Shown here piece after piece: positions 31,252 to 41,654 of a stretch of DNA of 64,000 nucleotides. The notes below the pieces were generated by a model. It saw only the letters and a list, made by a program, of their open reading frames with translations. It made no database searches and was not told the DNA's origin. The position numbers were made by a program, and so were the translations under genes. Every line of letters starts with the position of its first letter. Within the stretch, counting starts at the first letter, position 1. Source of the stretch: Selaginella moellendorffii (lineage: Eukaryota > Streptophyta > Lycopodiopsida > Selaginellales > Selaginellaceae); contig NW_003314276.1 of the NCBI RefSeq assembly GCF_000143415.4, positions 1,075,434 through 1,139,433 on the forward strand, written 5' to 3'.

Positions 31252-32625
31252 CTAGAGAAGCTCCTTTAGACGAGCGCGGGAAACCTCCATGGCCTCCATG
31301 GCCTTGGATTTGATTTCCTTTGCTCGTTTCCTCAGCGTTTCACTGCCCATCAGACTCCTGGCTGCTCGCTCGACTTCGCCCCTTCCAACAATCCTGGAGC
31401 TTCCATCGCTGCTGCTCTTGCTCTCGATCCTCACCCCGGCTCTCCACACGTCCACCATGAACTTACAGTTGATGGGCTGGTCGCCCATGATCGGCCACCC
31501 GATCATCGGGACCCCGCAGCTCAAGCTCTCGAGCGTCGAGTTCCAGCCACAGTGCGTAACAAATCCTCCCACGCTCGGGTGCCTGAGAATATCAATCTGC
31601 GAGCTCCATGACACGATCAACCCCCGGTTTCCAATCCTCGTCCGCAAGCCCTCGAGGAAATCCCCGAGCTTCCGCTGGGAGCTCTCAGGTAGGACCCAGA
31701 GAAAGCTCTGCTGGCTTGCCTCCAAGCCATAGCCGACCTCCATGACTTGTTCTTCCGGGAGCTCCAGCATTGTTCCAAAGCACACGTACAATGCGGATGA
31801 AATCTCTTGTGCGTCGAGCCATTCCTTTTGGGTGTGATCTTCCAGATTTGATCCCTGCCCGACGGGCAAAGGTCCAACGTTGACAAGCTTGCGAAATCCC
31901 TGCTCTCGCAAAGCACCCAAAGTTTGCTCCTCCACCTCGTCCAAAGTATTGACGAGCAGCCATGGAGCCTTGAGCAGCGGGTTTTTGAGCTTTCTCATCG
32001 AGCTAAAGCCCACTGGATCCAGAGGGTCCTCGGGGATGTCTGTGAAAACCGAGAGCTCGCAAGGAACGCCTGGTATCACGGACGAATCCACCACTTTCTT
32101 CTCGGGCGATCGATCATTCCTGGAGAGCGGAAGGAATCCTTTCTCCAGGAGCGTCTCGACGTTGACAGAGATGTGGAGCATGGCCGCCGACGACGTCCAA
32201 AACGCAGCAACGTTGCAATCTAAGCTCTCGAGAGGCTCGACAAGCAAGAAGTCAATGATGGCCAGGGAAACCGGCCCGAGCTCGCGAGCAGAAGCCGCGA
32301 CGAGCTTCTTAATCTCGTCCGAGTTCCTGGCCATGATCTCGATGCTCTCGGGGAACTTATAGCCTTCGCTGCGGTTTCTATCGACTTCCAGAGCCTGAAA
32401 TCTAATGGCTTGCCTCAAGTTTTGGTCGCCATCGCAGAGATGATTGAGGGCCGAGAGTGATGCTCGGAGAGTGCTGCTCGTTGTGATGAATGTGATGTCG
32501 GATCCAAGGGACGCTAGCTGCACAGAGAGCTGGAGCAACGGATTAGTGTGGCCAGAGATTGGAAGAGGAATCACCACAACGTGAGACGGATTGGTTTTCG
32601 TGCTTCCGGACGCCATAGCTGACAA
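31252..32625 (-). CDS. Family 1 UDP-glycosyltransferase, 457 aa
   Basis: Intronless, full length for the family. It transfers a sugar from a UDP-sugar to a small acceptor in the cytosol. The catalytic His lies in VVVIPLPISGHTNPLLQL (His26) and a partner Asp in LAIIDFLLVEP (about residue 120). The 44-residue PSPG box is complete: it runs from WSSQIDILRHPS through HCGWNSTLES to GWPIMGDQ, ending in the Gln associated with glucose donors. One unusual detail is WSSQ where WxPQ is common. Start at 32625 gives a short leader; Met4 (32616) is a second option. It lies between decayed SDR units yet shows no lesion. Acceptor unknown. Confidence 0.92.
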   Translation of the reverse strand: MSAMASGSTKTNPSHVVVIPLPISGHTNPLLQLSVQLASLGSDITFITTSSTLRASLSALNHLCDGDQNLRQAIRFQALEVDRNRSEGYKFPESIEIMARNSDEIKKLVAASARELGPVSLAIIDFLLVEPLESLDCNVAAFWTSSAAMLHISVNVETLLEKGFLPLSRNDRSPEKKVVDSSVIPGVPCELSVFTDIPEDPLDPVGFSSMRKLKNPLLKAPWLLVNTLDEVEEQTLGALREQGFRKLVNVGPLPVGQGSNLEDHTQKEWLDAQEISSALYVCFGTMLELPEEQVMEVGYGLEASQQSFLWVLPESSQRKLGDFLEGLRTRIGNRGLIVSWSSQIDILRHPSVGGFVTHCGWNSTLESLSCGVPMIGWPIMGDQPINCKFMVDVWRAGVRIESKSSSDGSSRIVGRGEVERAARSLMGSETLRKRAKEIKSKAMEAMEVSRARLKELL

Positions 32626-33236
32626 GCTCTCTCGGCTTGAGAATGAGAAAATGACTTCACAACAAAAGAGTTAGGTTTGATATTACTTCTGACCATTTGC
32701 TTGTTGCTTGTTGCTTCCTTGCTCTGTGAACACTCCCGTGTTTACCGGATCTCTTCATACGTGGCTAGGCTCAAGCCGGGCATTCAACGGAAGGTGCCAA
32801 AGCGACGCCATTCCAAACGACAGAAGAAAATCTTGGCGAATCTGCTGAAGCTAATGCCTTACTCTTACATGCTTATCAGGTAAGAAAATGTTTTAAGTGA
32901 GTTGTTGAGATTATATGCATATGTTGACATTTGTGCCAAGTTGGGCCATAAACAGCATCCACGGTATGGATCACTCATTTTCTCGCAGCTCTTTGGAAAA
33001 GTTTAGTCGATGGTTCATCTACCTGGACGAGAATCGACGCCAGGCGATGAGAACCGACTGGAATCTTGGCCAGGATTTTGGCTCCAAGAAAGTGGGAGCT
33101 CTGTGGGATTGTTATAGCTGGTGTTCCGATTGAAGGGGGGGCCACAGATCCTGGTTTAGGTCTGTCACGTGGTAGGGGCTTACATTTTTCTGCTGGATGT
33201 TCTAGCAGTCTACGTAGAAGCAAACTATTTTTGTGA
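32626..33236. other. No gene recognised
   Basis: Contains a 68-codon plus ORF (32,677) beginning with a hydrophobic segment then a basic stretch and ending at a gtaag-like site, and a segment (33,010-33,130) shared with 21,940-22,060. The first ~60 bases left of 32,700 would be the UGT promoter or 5' UTR. Confidence 0.3.
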
Positions 33237-34419
33237 TCAAACGCTACTTTCATCTGATCTTGCTAAGATCGCAGGGCCAGTAGAGGGCACCGGTTGAATA
33301 ACCCACAGGCATGCGCCAGCTTGTTTCTCGTCCTCGATCAGCTCCAGTATCGCTGCGAACAAGGCAAAGAGAAAGAAAAACATGACAAATGAGTACATGA
33401 AAGATACTGTATGCGTTACCTTGAATGATCTTTTCCATTGGTATGAAGCCACCAGTTGCAGCGATCATCTCCTTGGGGACAATGTCAGTCATGGGCGTTT
33501 CAACGTACTGAAACATCAGCAATAGTATCAAGTTCGCTTACGATTCTGCAAAAGAAAGAAAAAAGGATGAACTCCAAACCCCGGGACACAGAACGTTTGC
33601 TCGTATGCCTTCGCTCTGTAGTTCCACAAGCGACCTTGTGAATATCACAAGTCCACCTTTTATCATTAAAGAAGAAAACAAACTAATGTACTTACCCTTG
33701 GATGCCGAGTAGATTGGATACAAAGGGACAGGAAAGAGGCCAGCAGCCGAAGCGAGATTGACAATGGCTCCTCCGGACCGTCCTGGGACATCATAGCTTG
33801 GATCTGTTCAAATGATCATCCAGATATGTTTTAAATGTATCAGTGGAAATCTCTTCCAGAATCGAGAGTTACTGCTTGGCTTGTGCATTCGATGGCTGCC
33901 ATGAGGTTCACGCTCAAGACCTTGTGCCATTTGTCATCGCTCACGAAGTCCCCCTGCTCGACGATCCCTGCACAGTTGACGCACGCATCCAGTCTCAAGA
34001 ACGTTTCCTTGTGCTCCTTGAACGCCTTTGCGACTTGCTCTACAGGAGAAAAATATTTAATCGGGAAAAGGAATGCTGAAGTGTCTCTCTCACCTGGATC
34101 GCAGACATCACACTCGACGAAGATGGCAAAGGGACGATTCGGATTCATCAGCTCTTGGTGCTCCTCTCTTACCAGGTTCAGGGTTCGCAGCCCATTCTCA
34201 CATGACAAATCCACAATCGTGATGTTTGCACCACGCCTCGCAAGGTCCAGCGCCAGCGCCCTCCCTGGAAAGCCAATTCGATCGAGTCAAAGTGAGCCGA
34301 TGACGAGAACTTCTTATTCTCTCTTCTTTCTCTTTTGCTGTGTGTGCCAAACGAAGAGACATACCAATGCCGGATCCAGCGCCAGTGATGAGGACGCAAG
34401 AGCCACCTCCAACCTTCAT
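33237..34419 (-). pseudogene. SDR (15-PGDH-like), best-preserved copy 7, one frameshift
   Basis: Seven exons can be read. Exon 1 from 34,419: MKVGGGSCVLITGAGSGIG, the NAD(P)-binding loop. Exon 2: GRALALDLARRGANITIVDL then FAIFVECDVCDPG, with the cofactor Asp and CDV. Exon 3: LDACVNCAGIVEQGDFVSDD. Exon 4: NLASAAGLFPVPLYPIYSAS plus Lys, giving the catalytic Ser-Tyr-Lys. Exon 5: GLVIFTRSLVELQSEGIRAN then VLCPG. Exon 6: YVETPMTDIVPKEMIAATGG. Exon 7 ends at 33,237 (ARSDESSV). Order and motifs fit classical SDRs such as 15-hydroxyprostaglandin dehydrogenase-like enzymes. The only lesion is a missing base in exon 4 near 33,775 (ggtccggaggagcc versus cctggaggagcc elsewhere). If that is an assembly error, this is the functional parent. 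Confidence 0.75.
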
Positions 34420-36293
34420 CTTCAGCTCGTTCAAGAATACATTATAGACGTTTTAAAAGAAAGCTGAGGGTTTCACAAGTTTTGCGAGCCACTTTCTCGA
34501 TGATGACATGCTCTGAGGAAAGTTGGTGCTTAAAGGGAAGGATGATGTGGTCACTGTGATGACCGTAAGAGAAGGATGCTTAGAATGCCCCGTCAGGATC
34601 AACGAGACAATTGTGTCGGGCACAAGACTCGCAAGAATTTCTTGCATGAGGATTTCTTCCACAGAATCCCGTGCGAGATGATGATACTTGAGAATAGCAT
34701 TGGGCTTTATTTTTCCCTGCTCTTGGTCTGACAACAGATTTCATTGAACCAATGGTGATATATATTGTAAACTTGAATAGATTGATCTGCTTTTAATAAA
34801 ATTTAGATTAGTAGAGTTAGTCTTAGCTAAAGTGAAGCACTAGCAGCTGGCTAAGTTTGAAGTACCAGCTTATAGCATTTTTCTCTCTTTATATTTGCGC
34901 ACTTTGATTGAAATATGGTATTATTTTCAATATAAATTGAAAACTTCCTTTTAAACAAATTAATTATCCAATACGAATGAAGCTCTCTGGAAACAAAGTC
35001 CAGATACGAGTGGAATTTCTGCTACCTTTGAGCCACCCTTTGAATGCCAGTGCAATCCAAGACTTCTGGAATGGTTGTGACTGGTTGTTGTAGCGACATG
35101 TTGAGGTTTATATCGAGTTTCACTGTGCATGGCAATCATGCCACCACCCTGTATGGTGACTGTCTGTCAGTTGTTGAGAATCCTGAATAGCCGCATAGAC
35201 ACATCGCTCCATGTCATCCTTTTGGGCACTAAGGATGAATTGGAGCGTGTCTCACCAAGCCCGGGTTTCAATTGGAAGAACACCAGCTTTCATACCAATC
35301 AGCCTGTACTGAATTGGGCTGCAAAGTTTCGGTGGGTAACTTCTAGGTCTGCCCAGCCTTTCTTGTGTTGTCCCAGAAGGATTGCCAGTATCTGTGTAAG
35401 AGTTGGCGACGAGCATCCCAGTGGACGATGTTGTTTTGACGAAGGGCCCGAGCATGGGCGTTAAGGTTCTGGATCCTCCTCAACATATCGTGGGTGCTGA
35501 GTTGGATGACGCTCCACGGTGAGATGAAGTAGGATCCACGATATCAGCTTCAGTCGTGGTTGCGTGCATGTAGCTGATGGTGGAAGTTGTTTATCCTTCT
35601 CGTGGGGACTGCGGTGTAGAGAGGCATTGACAAGGGTGATCACCGTTGCTCAGTTGCTTTGCTTCTGTATCATACAGTTGGGCATGGTGTCAGTTTCCAT
35701 TTGTGTTTGAATGGCAATGTTGCAATTCAAAGAAGCTACTTGATATGCCAAGGTGAGGATGGTGTCCTGTTGGGTGTAGTCCCTGAGCTCCATCATACTC
35801 CGGCTGATGAGTGCTCGTGATGGGAGTGCCTGTGGCTATGGGCAGGAGCAAACTAGATGGCACCAATGAAGCGTGTTTTAATGGGCATGCTTGCGATTCA
35901 TTTGCGCTCTCTTTGTGACCAAGGGTGAGAGGAAGATTGGGCTCTACCCTTCAGTTTGTCTTATAAACTGGCGAGAGAAAGCGAAGCACCGAGATAGGGG
36001 TTGTTTTCTGAGATTTCGGCTTGAGCTCCCGCCTGATCTTCGCTGCCATGTCTCGTTGCCATAGCTATCTTGGTGGCTCCTCATTATAAACATTGTCACT
36101 TATACATTGTCTCATGGTTCCTGTTATTACCATCCACACTGTTAATTTAGGTCATCAATACTTATCCCGTAAATTATTGCAAATTTTTTTTATATGCCTT
36201 CTTGACCCTAAACCCGTAACACGCCCACGTGGCAGACCTAAATTCGACGTTATTTACTTTGGAATATTCCCACGACACTTTGTTTTAGGGTTT
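34420..36293. other. SDR upstream flank and unassigned sequence
   Basis: 34,453-34,734 is flank shared with other SDR units (SFPLSTNFPQSMSSSRK; LVPDTIVSLILTGHSKH on the minus strand). 34,740-35,000 is AT-rich. 35,000-36,080 has short ORFs on both strands (for example 35,129-35,464 plus) with no family I recognise; the composition suggests old decayed repeats. The last 200 bp are the promoter and 5' UTR of the PPR gene. Confidence 0.4.
36286..36293 (+). promoter_or_regulatory. Telo-box-like motif before PPR start
   Basis: TAGGGTTT, the reverse complement of the plant telo-box AAACCCTA, abuts the ATG at 36,294. Telo-boxes are common in plant 5' UTRs of organelle and translation genes. This supports choosing the internal ATG over the one at 36,093. 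Confidence 0.45.
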
Positions 36294-38036
36294 ATGAGGA
36301 GCAGTGACGCAATTGTACAACACATCAAAGCTTGCGCCAGGCTCCCCAATCTCGATCGAGCAGCCCAGATCCATCGCCACATTCTAGACGACCCACACCT
36401 CCAGCACGATCGCCTCCTCGCCAATCTTCTCATCAATCTCTATGCCCAATGCGGCAGCCTCAGCCACGCCAAATCCACCTTCGATTCCATCCAATCCCCA
36501 AATCCCTTCTCCTGGAATCTCCTCCTGCAAGCCTATGCCCAGAGCGATCGCCTCCAAGATGCCGCTGCTGCCTTCCGCAAGATGCCGGCCAGGGGCATTG
36601 TTTCCTGGACCTCGATCCTCGCGGCATTTTCCAGGAGTGGGCATTTGGAAGAGACCTGGAGCTTGTTCTTGGAGATGCCCTGCCGGGACGTGGTGGCCTG
36701 GACGACGATGCTCGTGGCTACGATCCAAGCCGGGCTCGTCAGCCACGCATCCCAGATCTTCCACAAGCTGCCCCAGTTCGATGTGATCTCTTCCACCGCC
36801 ATGCTCCAATCACTCGCCAAGGACCCGTCGATGCAGCGCCACGCCAAGGAGCTCTTCGATTCCATGCCCGAGCGCAACGCATTCTCCTGGAACGCGATGC
36901 TCCAAGCCTGTGTTCTTCACGGAGGCAGCGATCAAACGAGGGATTTCTTCCACCAGATGCCGCAGAGGGACGCGGTGTCGTGGAATCTGCTCGTCGCGGC
37001 CGCGGCCCAGGCAGGGATGAGCGATGAGATGACCACGACCTTCGAGAGAATGCCGCAGTATGATATTTCGACCTGGAACCAGCTGCTTGGATGCTTCTCT
37101 GATCTTGGAGAGCTGGAGCAAGCCGAGACGATCTTTTTCACCCGAGCTCCCCAGCGCAATGCGCTCTCCTGGATGTCGATGATCCACGCCTACAACCGCA
37201 AGAATCTCCCGGACAGAGCGAACTCCACCTTCCATCGCATGCCGGCATGGAACGATTTCGCCTGGGTCGCGATCATCCAAGCCAACGCTGCCAAAGGCGA
37301 TCTCCCCCAAGCGCAGACCCTGTTCCACACCATGCCGGCCAAGAATCTCTTCGCCTGGAGCGCCATGGTCCAGGCAGCGGCATCCTCGTCCTCGGATCAC
37401 TCCCAGCGCCTCGCCCGGCGATATTTCGATCGAATGCCGCAGCGGGACGTCGTGTCGTGGGTCGCCATGGCCGCATCGAGCGCACGGCTGGGAAACCTGG
37501 AATCCGCGCTCGAAATCGTCGAGCAAATACCCGACAAGAACATCATCTCCTGGACCGCGATCATCCAGGCGCTCATCCGGAGCGGCTACCATGCCCAGGC
37601 GCTCGATCTCTTCCTCGCGATGCAGCAACTAGGGATCCATCCCAACGAGGTAACCTTCCTCGCGGTTCTTACTGGCTGTAGCCACGCCGGGCTAGTGGAT
37701 CGAGCCCGCGACCTCGTGCTCTCGATGGGCCAGTCGTACGGGATGTGGCCGTCCATGGACCTCTACCTGTGCATGGTGGACGTGCTGGCACGGGCAGAGC
37801 GGCTGGAGCTGGCCGAGGAGCTCATCCGTACAATGCCGTACTTCCCCGATGACGTGGCATGGACGTCGCTACTGTCCGCGTGTAACTCCAACGGCGACCG
37901 GGCAGGCGGTGCCCGAGCTGCCCGAGAGATCGTACGGATGGTCGCGGGCGATGGCACGCCGTACGTCCTTCTCTCCAACACGCATGCTCAAAGCGATGGC
38001 AATGGAGCTTTAGATTTTTCGTCCTTCGATTTGTGA
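36294..38036 (+). CDS. PLS-class pentatricopeptide repeat protein, 580 aa
   Basis: Intronless. The 36,093 ORF starts 67 codons earlier, but the preceding residues look like translated 5' UTR and the ATG at 36,294 (MRSSDAIVQHIKACA) gives the usual PPR start. Roughly 14 PPR motifs follow, many short S-type ones (for example NPFSWNLLLQAYAQSDRLQD, NAFSWNAMLQACVLHGGSDQ, NIISWTAIIQALIRSGYHAQ). The end has an E-type region (MVDVLARAERLELAEELIRT, AWTSLLSACNSNG), then a truncated E2-like part and no DYW deaminase. Such proteins bind single organelle transcripts, usually for C-to-U editing, with a deaminase supplied in trans when DYW is missing. Target and organelle cannot be read from the sequence; no clear transit peptide is seen from this start. 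Confidence 0.9.
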   Translation: MRSSDAIVQHIKACARLPNLDRAAQIHRHILDDPHLQHDRLLANLLINLYAQCGSLSHAKSTFDSIQSPNPFSWNLLLQAYAQSDRLQDAAAAFRKMPARGIVSWTSILAAFSRSGHLEETWSLFLEMPCRDVVAWTTMLVATIQAGLVSHASQIFHKLPQFDVISSTAMLQSLAKDPSMQRHAKELFDSMPERNAFSWNAMLQACVLHGGSDQTRDFFHQMPQRDAVSWNLLVAAAAQAGMSDEMTTTFERMPQYDISTWNQLLGCFSDLGELEQAETIFFTRAPQRNALSWMSMIHAYNRKNLPDRANSTFHRMPAWNDFAWVAIIQANAAKGDLPQAQTLFHTMPAKNLFAWSAMVQAAASSSSDHSQRLARRYFDRMPQRDVVSWVAMAASSARLGNLESALEIVEQIPDKNIISWTAIIQALIRSGYHAQALDLFLAMQQLGIHPNEVTFLAVLTGCSHAGLVDRARDLVLSMGQSYGMWPSMDLYLCMVDVLARAERLELAEELIRTMPYFPDDVAWTSLLSACNSNGDRAGGARAAREIVRMVAGDGTPYVLLSNTHAQSDGNGALDFSSFDL

Positions 38037-38091
38037 CAACTATATAGTAACAAACAGTGTGAGGTTTTGTATACTGAAAGATCTTCTCCCA

Positions 38092-39283
38092 TCACTCTTC
38101 CGTGATCCTGGATCGATAGCTTCGACTTTTCTGGTTCTTGGAGCTCGGCTGTGCGTTTTCTTCCATGGCCACACCCTCGTCTTCCAATCCTCTAGCGGCG
38201 AAGCTCACAGAAGTAGCGCTGCCGCTTGGAGTAGTCGAGTCCTTGGTCGATCCACCAGGCTTGGATGATCCAGCTCTCTCTTTGTTTGCTCGAGGAACGA
38301 AGGGGACGTGCTGTGGAAGCTCAAAAGGCTGCTCTTCTTCTCCTTCATTCTTAGCAGAATTGATGGCCGCCATGGTGGATTGCCACGCCTGGACGTTGTT
38401 GCTATTGCCTTCTTCCCCCCAGTCAAGAGTGTAGTGCGTATACTTCTCTGGATGCCTTACGTGATGAGGAACGTTTCTGTAGCGATCGATCCCAGCTCTC
38501 TGGCGATGACCACCATCATCTCTCGGAGTTCTTCGCGTTTTCTGGTTCTCCTCCTCTACTGCAAACCTGACCTTCTTCTGTGGACGATCGTCACGGCTTT
38601 CGTTCTTCCTCTTGTCACTAGAGTCTGAAGTCCGAGTTCCACTACTTTTCGGCCTGGAACTCGAACTTCTCCTGTGCAAATCCTCGGTCCTATGCAAATC
38701 CGGTGTGGTGCCATTGATCTTGGCTTCTCTCGCTTCTGCGAGACGATCTGCTGCTGCTGCTTTGCGCGATGCTAGATCATCTCGAGCCATAAAGCTGGCG
38801 CCGGAAAGAACACTCAAGCTGTCAAAACTTGCCTTGACATCGCTTGTGTAGAGCCGATCACCAGCGCCCTCTCTTCCCACAGCCACCTTATCATACTCGT
38901 CCTCTTCATCCTGGGGTATATGAAAGATCAAACAAAGCAACAAAAAACTAAGAACACTGGGCATTTTTCTCCAAGATTTTCTTGCTTACCTCGTAATCCA
39001 GAGTGGTGTCCATGCCGACCATAGCTTGCACTCGAATCATCTCTTCTTCTTCGTCCACATTCTCGTCCCCATTCTCGTCCTGCCTCACCCTCTTCGTCGC
39101 CTGCTCCTCCTCAGACCTAAAACTCGACGAGCAAGTCGGCCCTTCGTCCTCGTCGTCACTGTTCGCCGCTGGCCGCCATTGCTGCCGCTCCAGCTGCGTG
39201 CCACTGACGGACCACAGCGATGGCGCGCTTCCATTCCCCAGCCCGCCAAACACCTGATCCAATCTGCTCTGGAATCCCTCCAT
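38092..39283 (-). CDS. TSSC4-like protein, 370 aa, two exons
   Basis: Exons 38,990-39,283 and 38,092-38,910 join through a 79-base GT-AG intron in phase 0. The start MEGFQSRLDQVFGGL (39,283) is preferred to one 28 codons upstream. The protein is largely disordered: an acidic stretch (SDDEDEGP, ENVDEEEEM), a basic Ser/Arg-rich middle, then the conserved part IDRYRNVPHHVRHPEKYTHY followed by TLDW, and a C-terminal EEEQPFELPQHVPFVP. The HPEKYTHYTLDW box resembles TSSC4, a U5 snRNP assembly factor; that match is from memory and moderate. The gene is tandem with MED26-like, 158 bp from its stop, and converges on the PPR gene with 55 bp between stops. Confidence 0.6.
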
Positions 39284-39440
39284 TTTTCCCAAGAACCCTA
39301 ACTTTGCCGGGGACAAAACTTTAAACCCTATGTCAGATCCACGGTCACAGAGCCCGCCACGTGTCACAAATTCAAATATTTGAATTTTAGGGCGAGTAAT
39401 TTGCGAAGATGGCTAGAGATCTTTCGATCTTTGGCATTGA

Positions 39441-41654
39441 TCACCGCCTGCCGTGGATCGAATTGTATCTATTGTTGTGTTGAGCGTGATGCAATTTGCT
39501 GCTCGCGCTGGCTTTCGCGGCCTTTGGACCTCCTTTCCCTTTGGGAAGATCCGTGAGCTCCATCACTTGAACTGTTCTTTGCTTCTTGGCTACACACATC
39601 GAGTTGCAAATCTCTCAACACCTCGAGCAAAGAATCAAAAGAGATGAGAAATTTACCATGCTCTGCCTGTTTGTAGCCTTCATGTAGCTTTCTCTTAGCA
39701 GCCGCAAGCTTATCAGTCGATCCACCGGCCTGGAAAGTTTGCCAAAGTTTTTCGAGCGAAGAAAAACTCCAGGAGATGGAAGAGAAAGAATACCTTGCTT
39801 GAGCTGCTCATCTTGCAGCTCTGTATCCTCTCATCAACACTCCTCTTGCTGGCTGATGGAAGAGGCGTAGACGACGATTTTGGTTTCGAGACGGACGCTA
39901 CGCCGGGCTTCATCGAGCGAGACGTGTTGCTCGTCGCTGCCCTGTGTCTCTGATCGTCCGGCCTTTGCTGCTTCGCAGCAACACTGCCGCTACCAGAGCT
40001 GTGCTTCCCATTCGCAGCAGCAGCTACTGCTCCTCCTGCTTGGCTTCCTCTAAATCCATTTTGCTGTTGCGAAGTCGACACTTTTGCCCTGCTCGATTCC
40101 CTCTCACCGCTTCTTTTGCTGTCCGAGTTCTTCGAGCTATCCTTTCTGCTAACGCTAACCTGTTGCTTGTTTTTTCTGTCCGCCTCCGACTCGCCAGTCT
40201 TCCTGCTTACCGCCGCTGCTGGCTTTGTCTCTTCCGGCGAGTGCGCGTCCTCATAAATTCCTCTCACCCAGTCGCCAGAGCTTCCTCGTCGGGGCTTCTC
40301 GTTCATATCTCCGGAGCCAGCAGCTGTTACATTCATTAACACAACATGTGAGGAAACTCGAGCTGGAAAGGAAGAGATGACTTACACATATCATCCTCAA
40401 TAAAATCGAAGAGCTGGAGAAAACGATCACTTAGACTAAGAGGACAAAGTGCTATTAGCTAGCTCGAAAGCTTACCTTGTTGACTTCCAAAGGAGCCGTC
40501 CCGGCAGCGAGGAGCTCGCCTTCGTCAACAGGTGGAGAAGGCAATCCATAGTTATTGTCAAAATGGCCTGCGGATTAAATTGAGAAACACAAAAGAAGCG
40601 AAATTTCATTTAATCACGAACCTGTAGCATTAGTACCACCAGCAAAATGCTCTGCACTCTTGGTCCATTCTTCAGCAAGAGTCTTCCATCCACTGTTTAT
40701 AAGAAGAAAAGAATTTTTTCCAGAGTTTAGCTAGAGAGAACTAAAGAAAGAAGAAGTCGGGCAAAGAAAACCTGACGAGGCGTTTCACAATGGATCGTAC
40801 TCTCAAGGACGGATGCTTGCGCAGATTGTTCACCGGTCTTCCAATCTCAGTAGCCTGCGCGCCACCAAACAAACGTCACAAACCGAGCACGCAAAGGAGC
40901 AAAGCAATGCACATAAAAATCTCCACTCCACGCTACCTTGAGAGCCTCGAACGAGATGTGCATGCTCTCCAATCTCTCCAGCGCCTCGCAGAGATAATCC
41001 TCCTGGAAGAAGAAGAAGAGACCACAAAGTTACTTCTTCCAGTCGATCGATCACCAATAAAAACGAGTAAGAGAAACCAAGACCAACCTCGTCTGCGAAG
41101 TGGGAGATTTGGTTCTTGATCCGGTTGATCTCTTTGATCCTCCGAGACTCCTCCTCCATCTCGTCCGTGAGAGCTTCCACGTCCATGTAGCTACAATCCG
41201 CCTTGGATTTTCTCCTGTTTCTAGACTGTTCTTGGTCGGCATTATCATCCTGGTCGTCGTGTTCTTCCTCCTGGTCCTCCTCTTCGTCCACGACCTCCAC
41301 CTCCTCCTCCTCCTCCAAATCCTCCTCGTCCTCGCGAAGAGCTCCTCCTCCCGACACCACCAGCTTGTTCTCCACGACATCATCCTCCTCGTCCTCGTCC
41401 TCGTCCTCCTCGCCATCGCCACCGTCGGATCTAGACATGGCTCCTCCGCCATTCTCCTCCTCCTCCCCCTCGCCATCGTCGCACTCGCACAGCCCTGTGA
41501 GATGCGCCGTCGGGCAGAACATCTTCTCCGTGAACTTGTCCCGCCGCGCGCGCAGCTCCGCCGGCTGCTCCACGGCCGCGATGGTGATCGCGCGATCGAT
41601 CACGGTCCAGATGTCCGATCCAGAGCTCTGGAAGAAGGATTTCCACTTGTCCAT
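39441..41654 (-). CDS. MED26-like Mediator subunit (TFIIS N-terminal domain), 552 aa
   Basis: Nine exons give a continuous frame: 41088-41654, 40937-41002, 40772-40854, 40622-40692, 40476-40567, 40386-40413, 39794-40323, 39657-39729 and 39441-39589 (1659 bases with stop). The start MDKWKSFFQSSGSDIWTVID matches plant MED26/TFIIS-N proteins; an upstream in-frame ATG at 41,765 adds 37 basic residues. Long acidic tracts (residues ~85-150) precede the TFIIS N-terminal (LW) domain: SHFADEEDYLCEALERLESM, ATEIGRPVNNLRKHPSLRVR and GWKTLAEEWTK. A Ser-rich linker follows, then the C-terminal box KKQRTVQVMELTDLPKGKGG. It would act in the nucleus in Mediator or Pol II elongation. The plus strand of exon 1 is also open, a shadow of the acidic codons. 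Confidence 0.88.

Noticed and set aside
31880-32362. 160-codon plus ORF opposite the UGT gene
   Set aside because: Antisense shadow of the UGT reading frame; no domain.
10388-34434. SDR copies as a functional gene family or biosynthetic cluster with the UGT and fucosyltransferase
   Set aside because: Every SDR copy carries at least one disabling lesion and the fucosyltransferase is broken, so the neighbourhood does not support a working pathway cluster.
36332-37628. Long ORFs (231 codons +, 272 codons -) within the PPR gene
   Set aside because: Wrong-frame and antisense shadows of a GC-rich intronless PPR gene.
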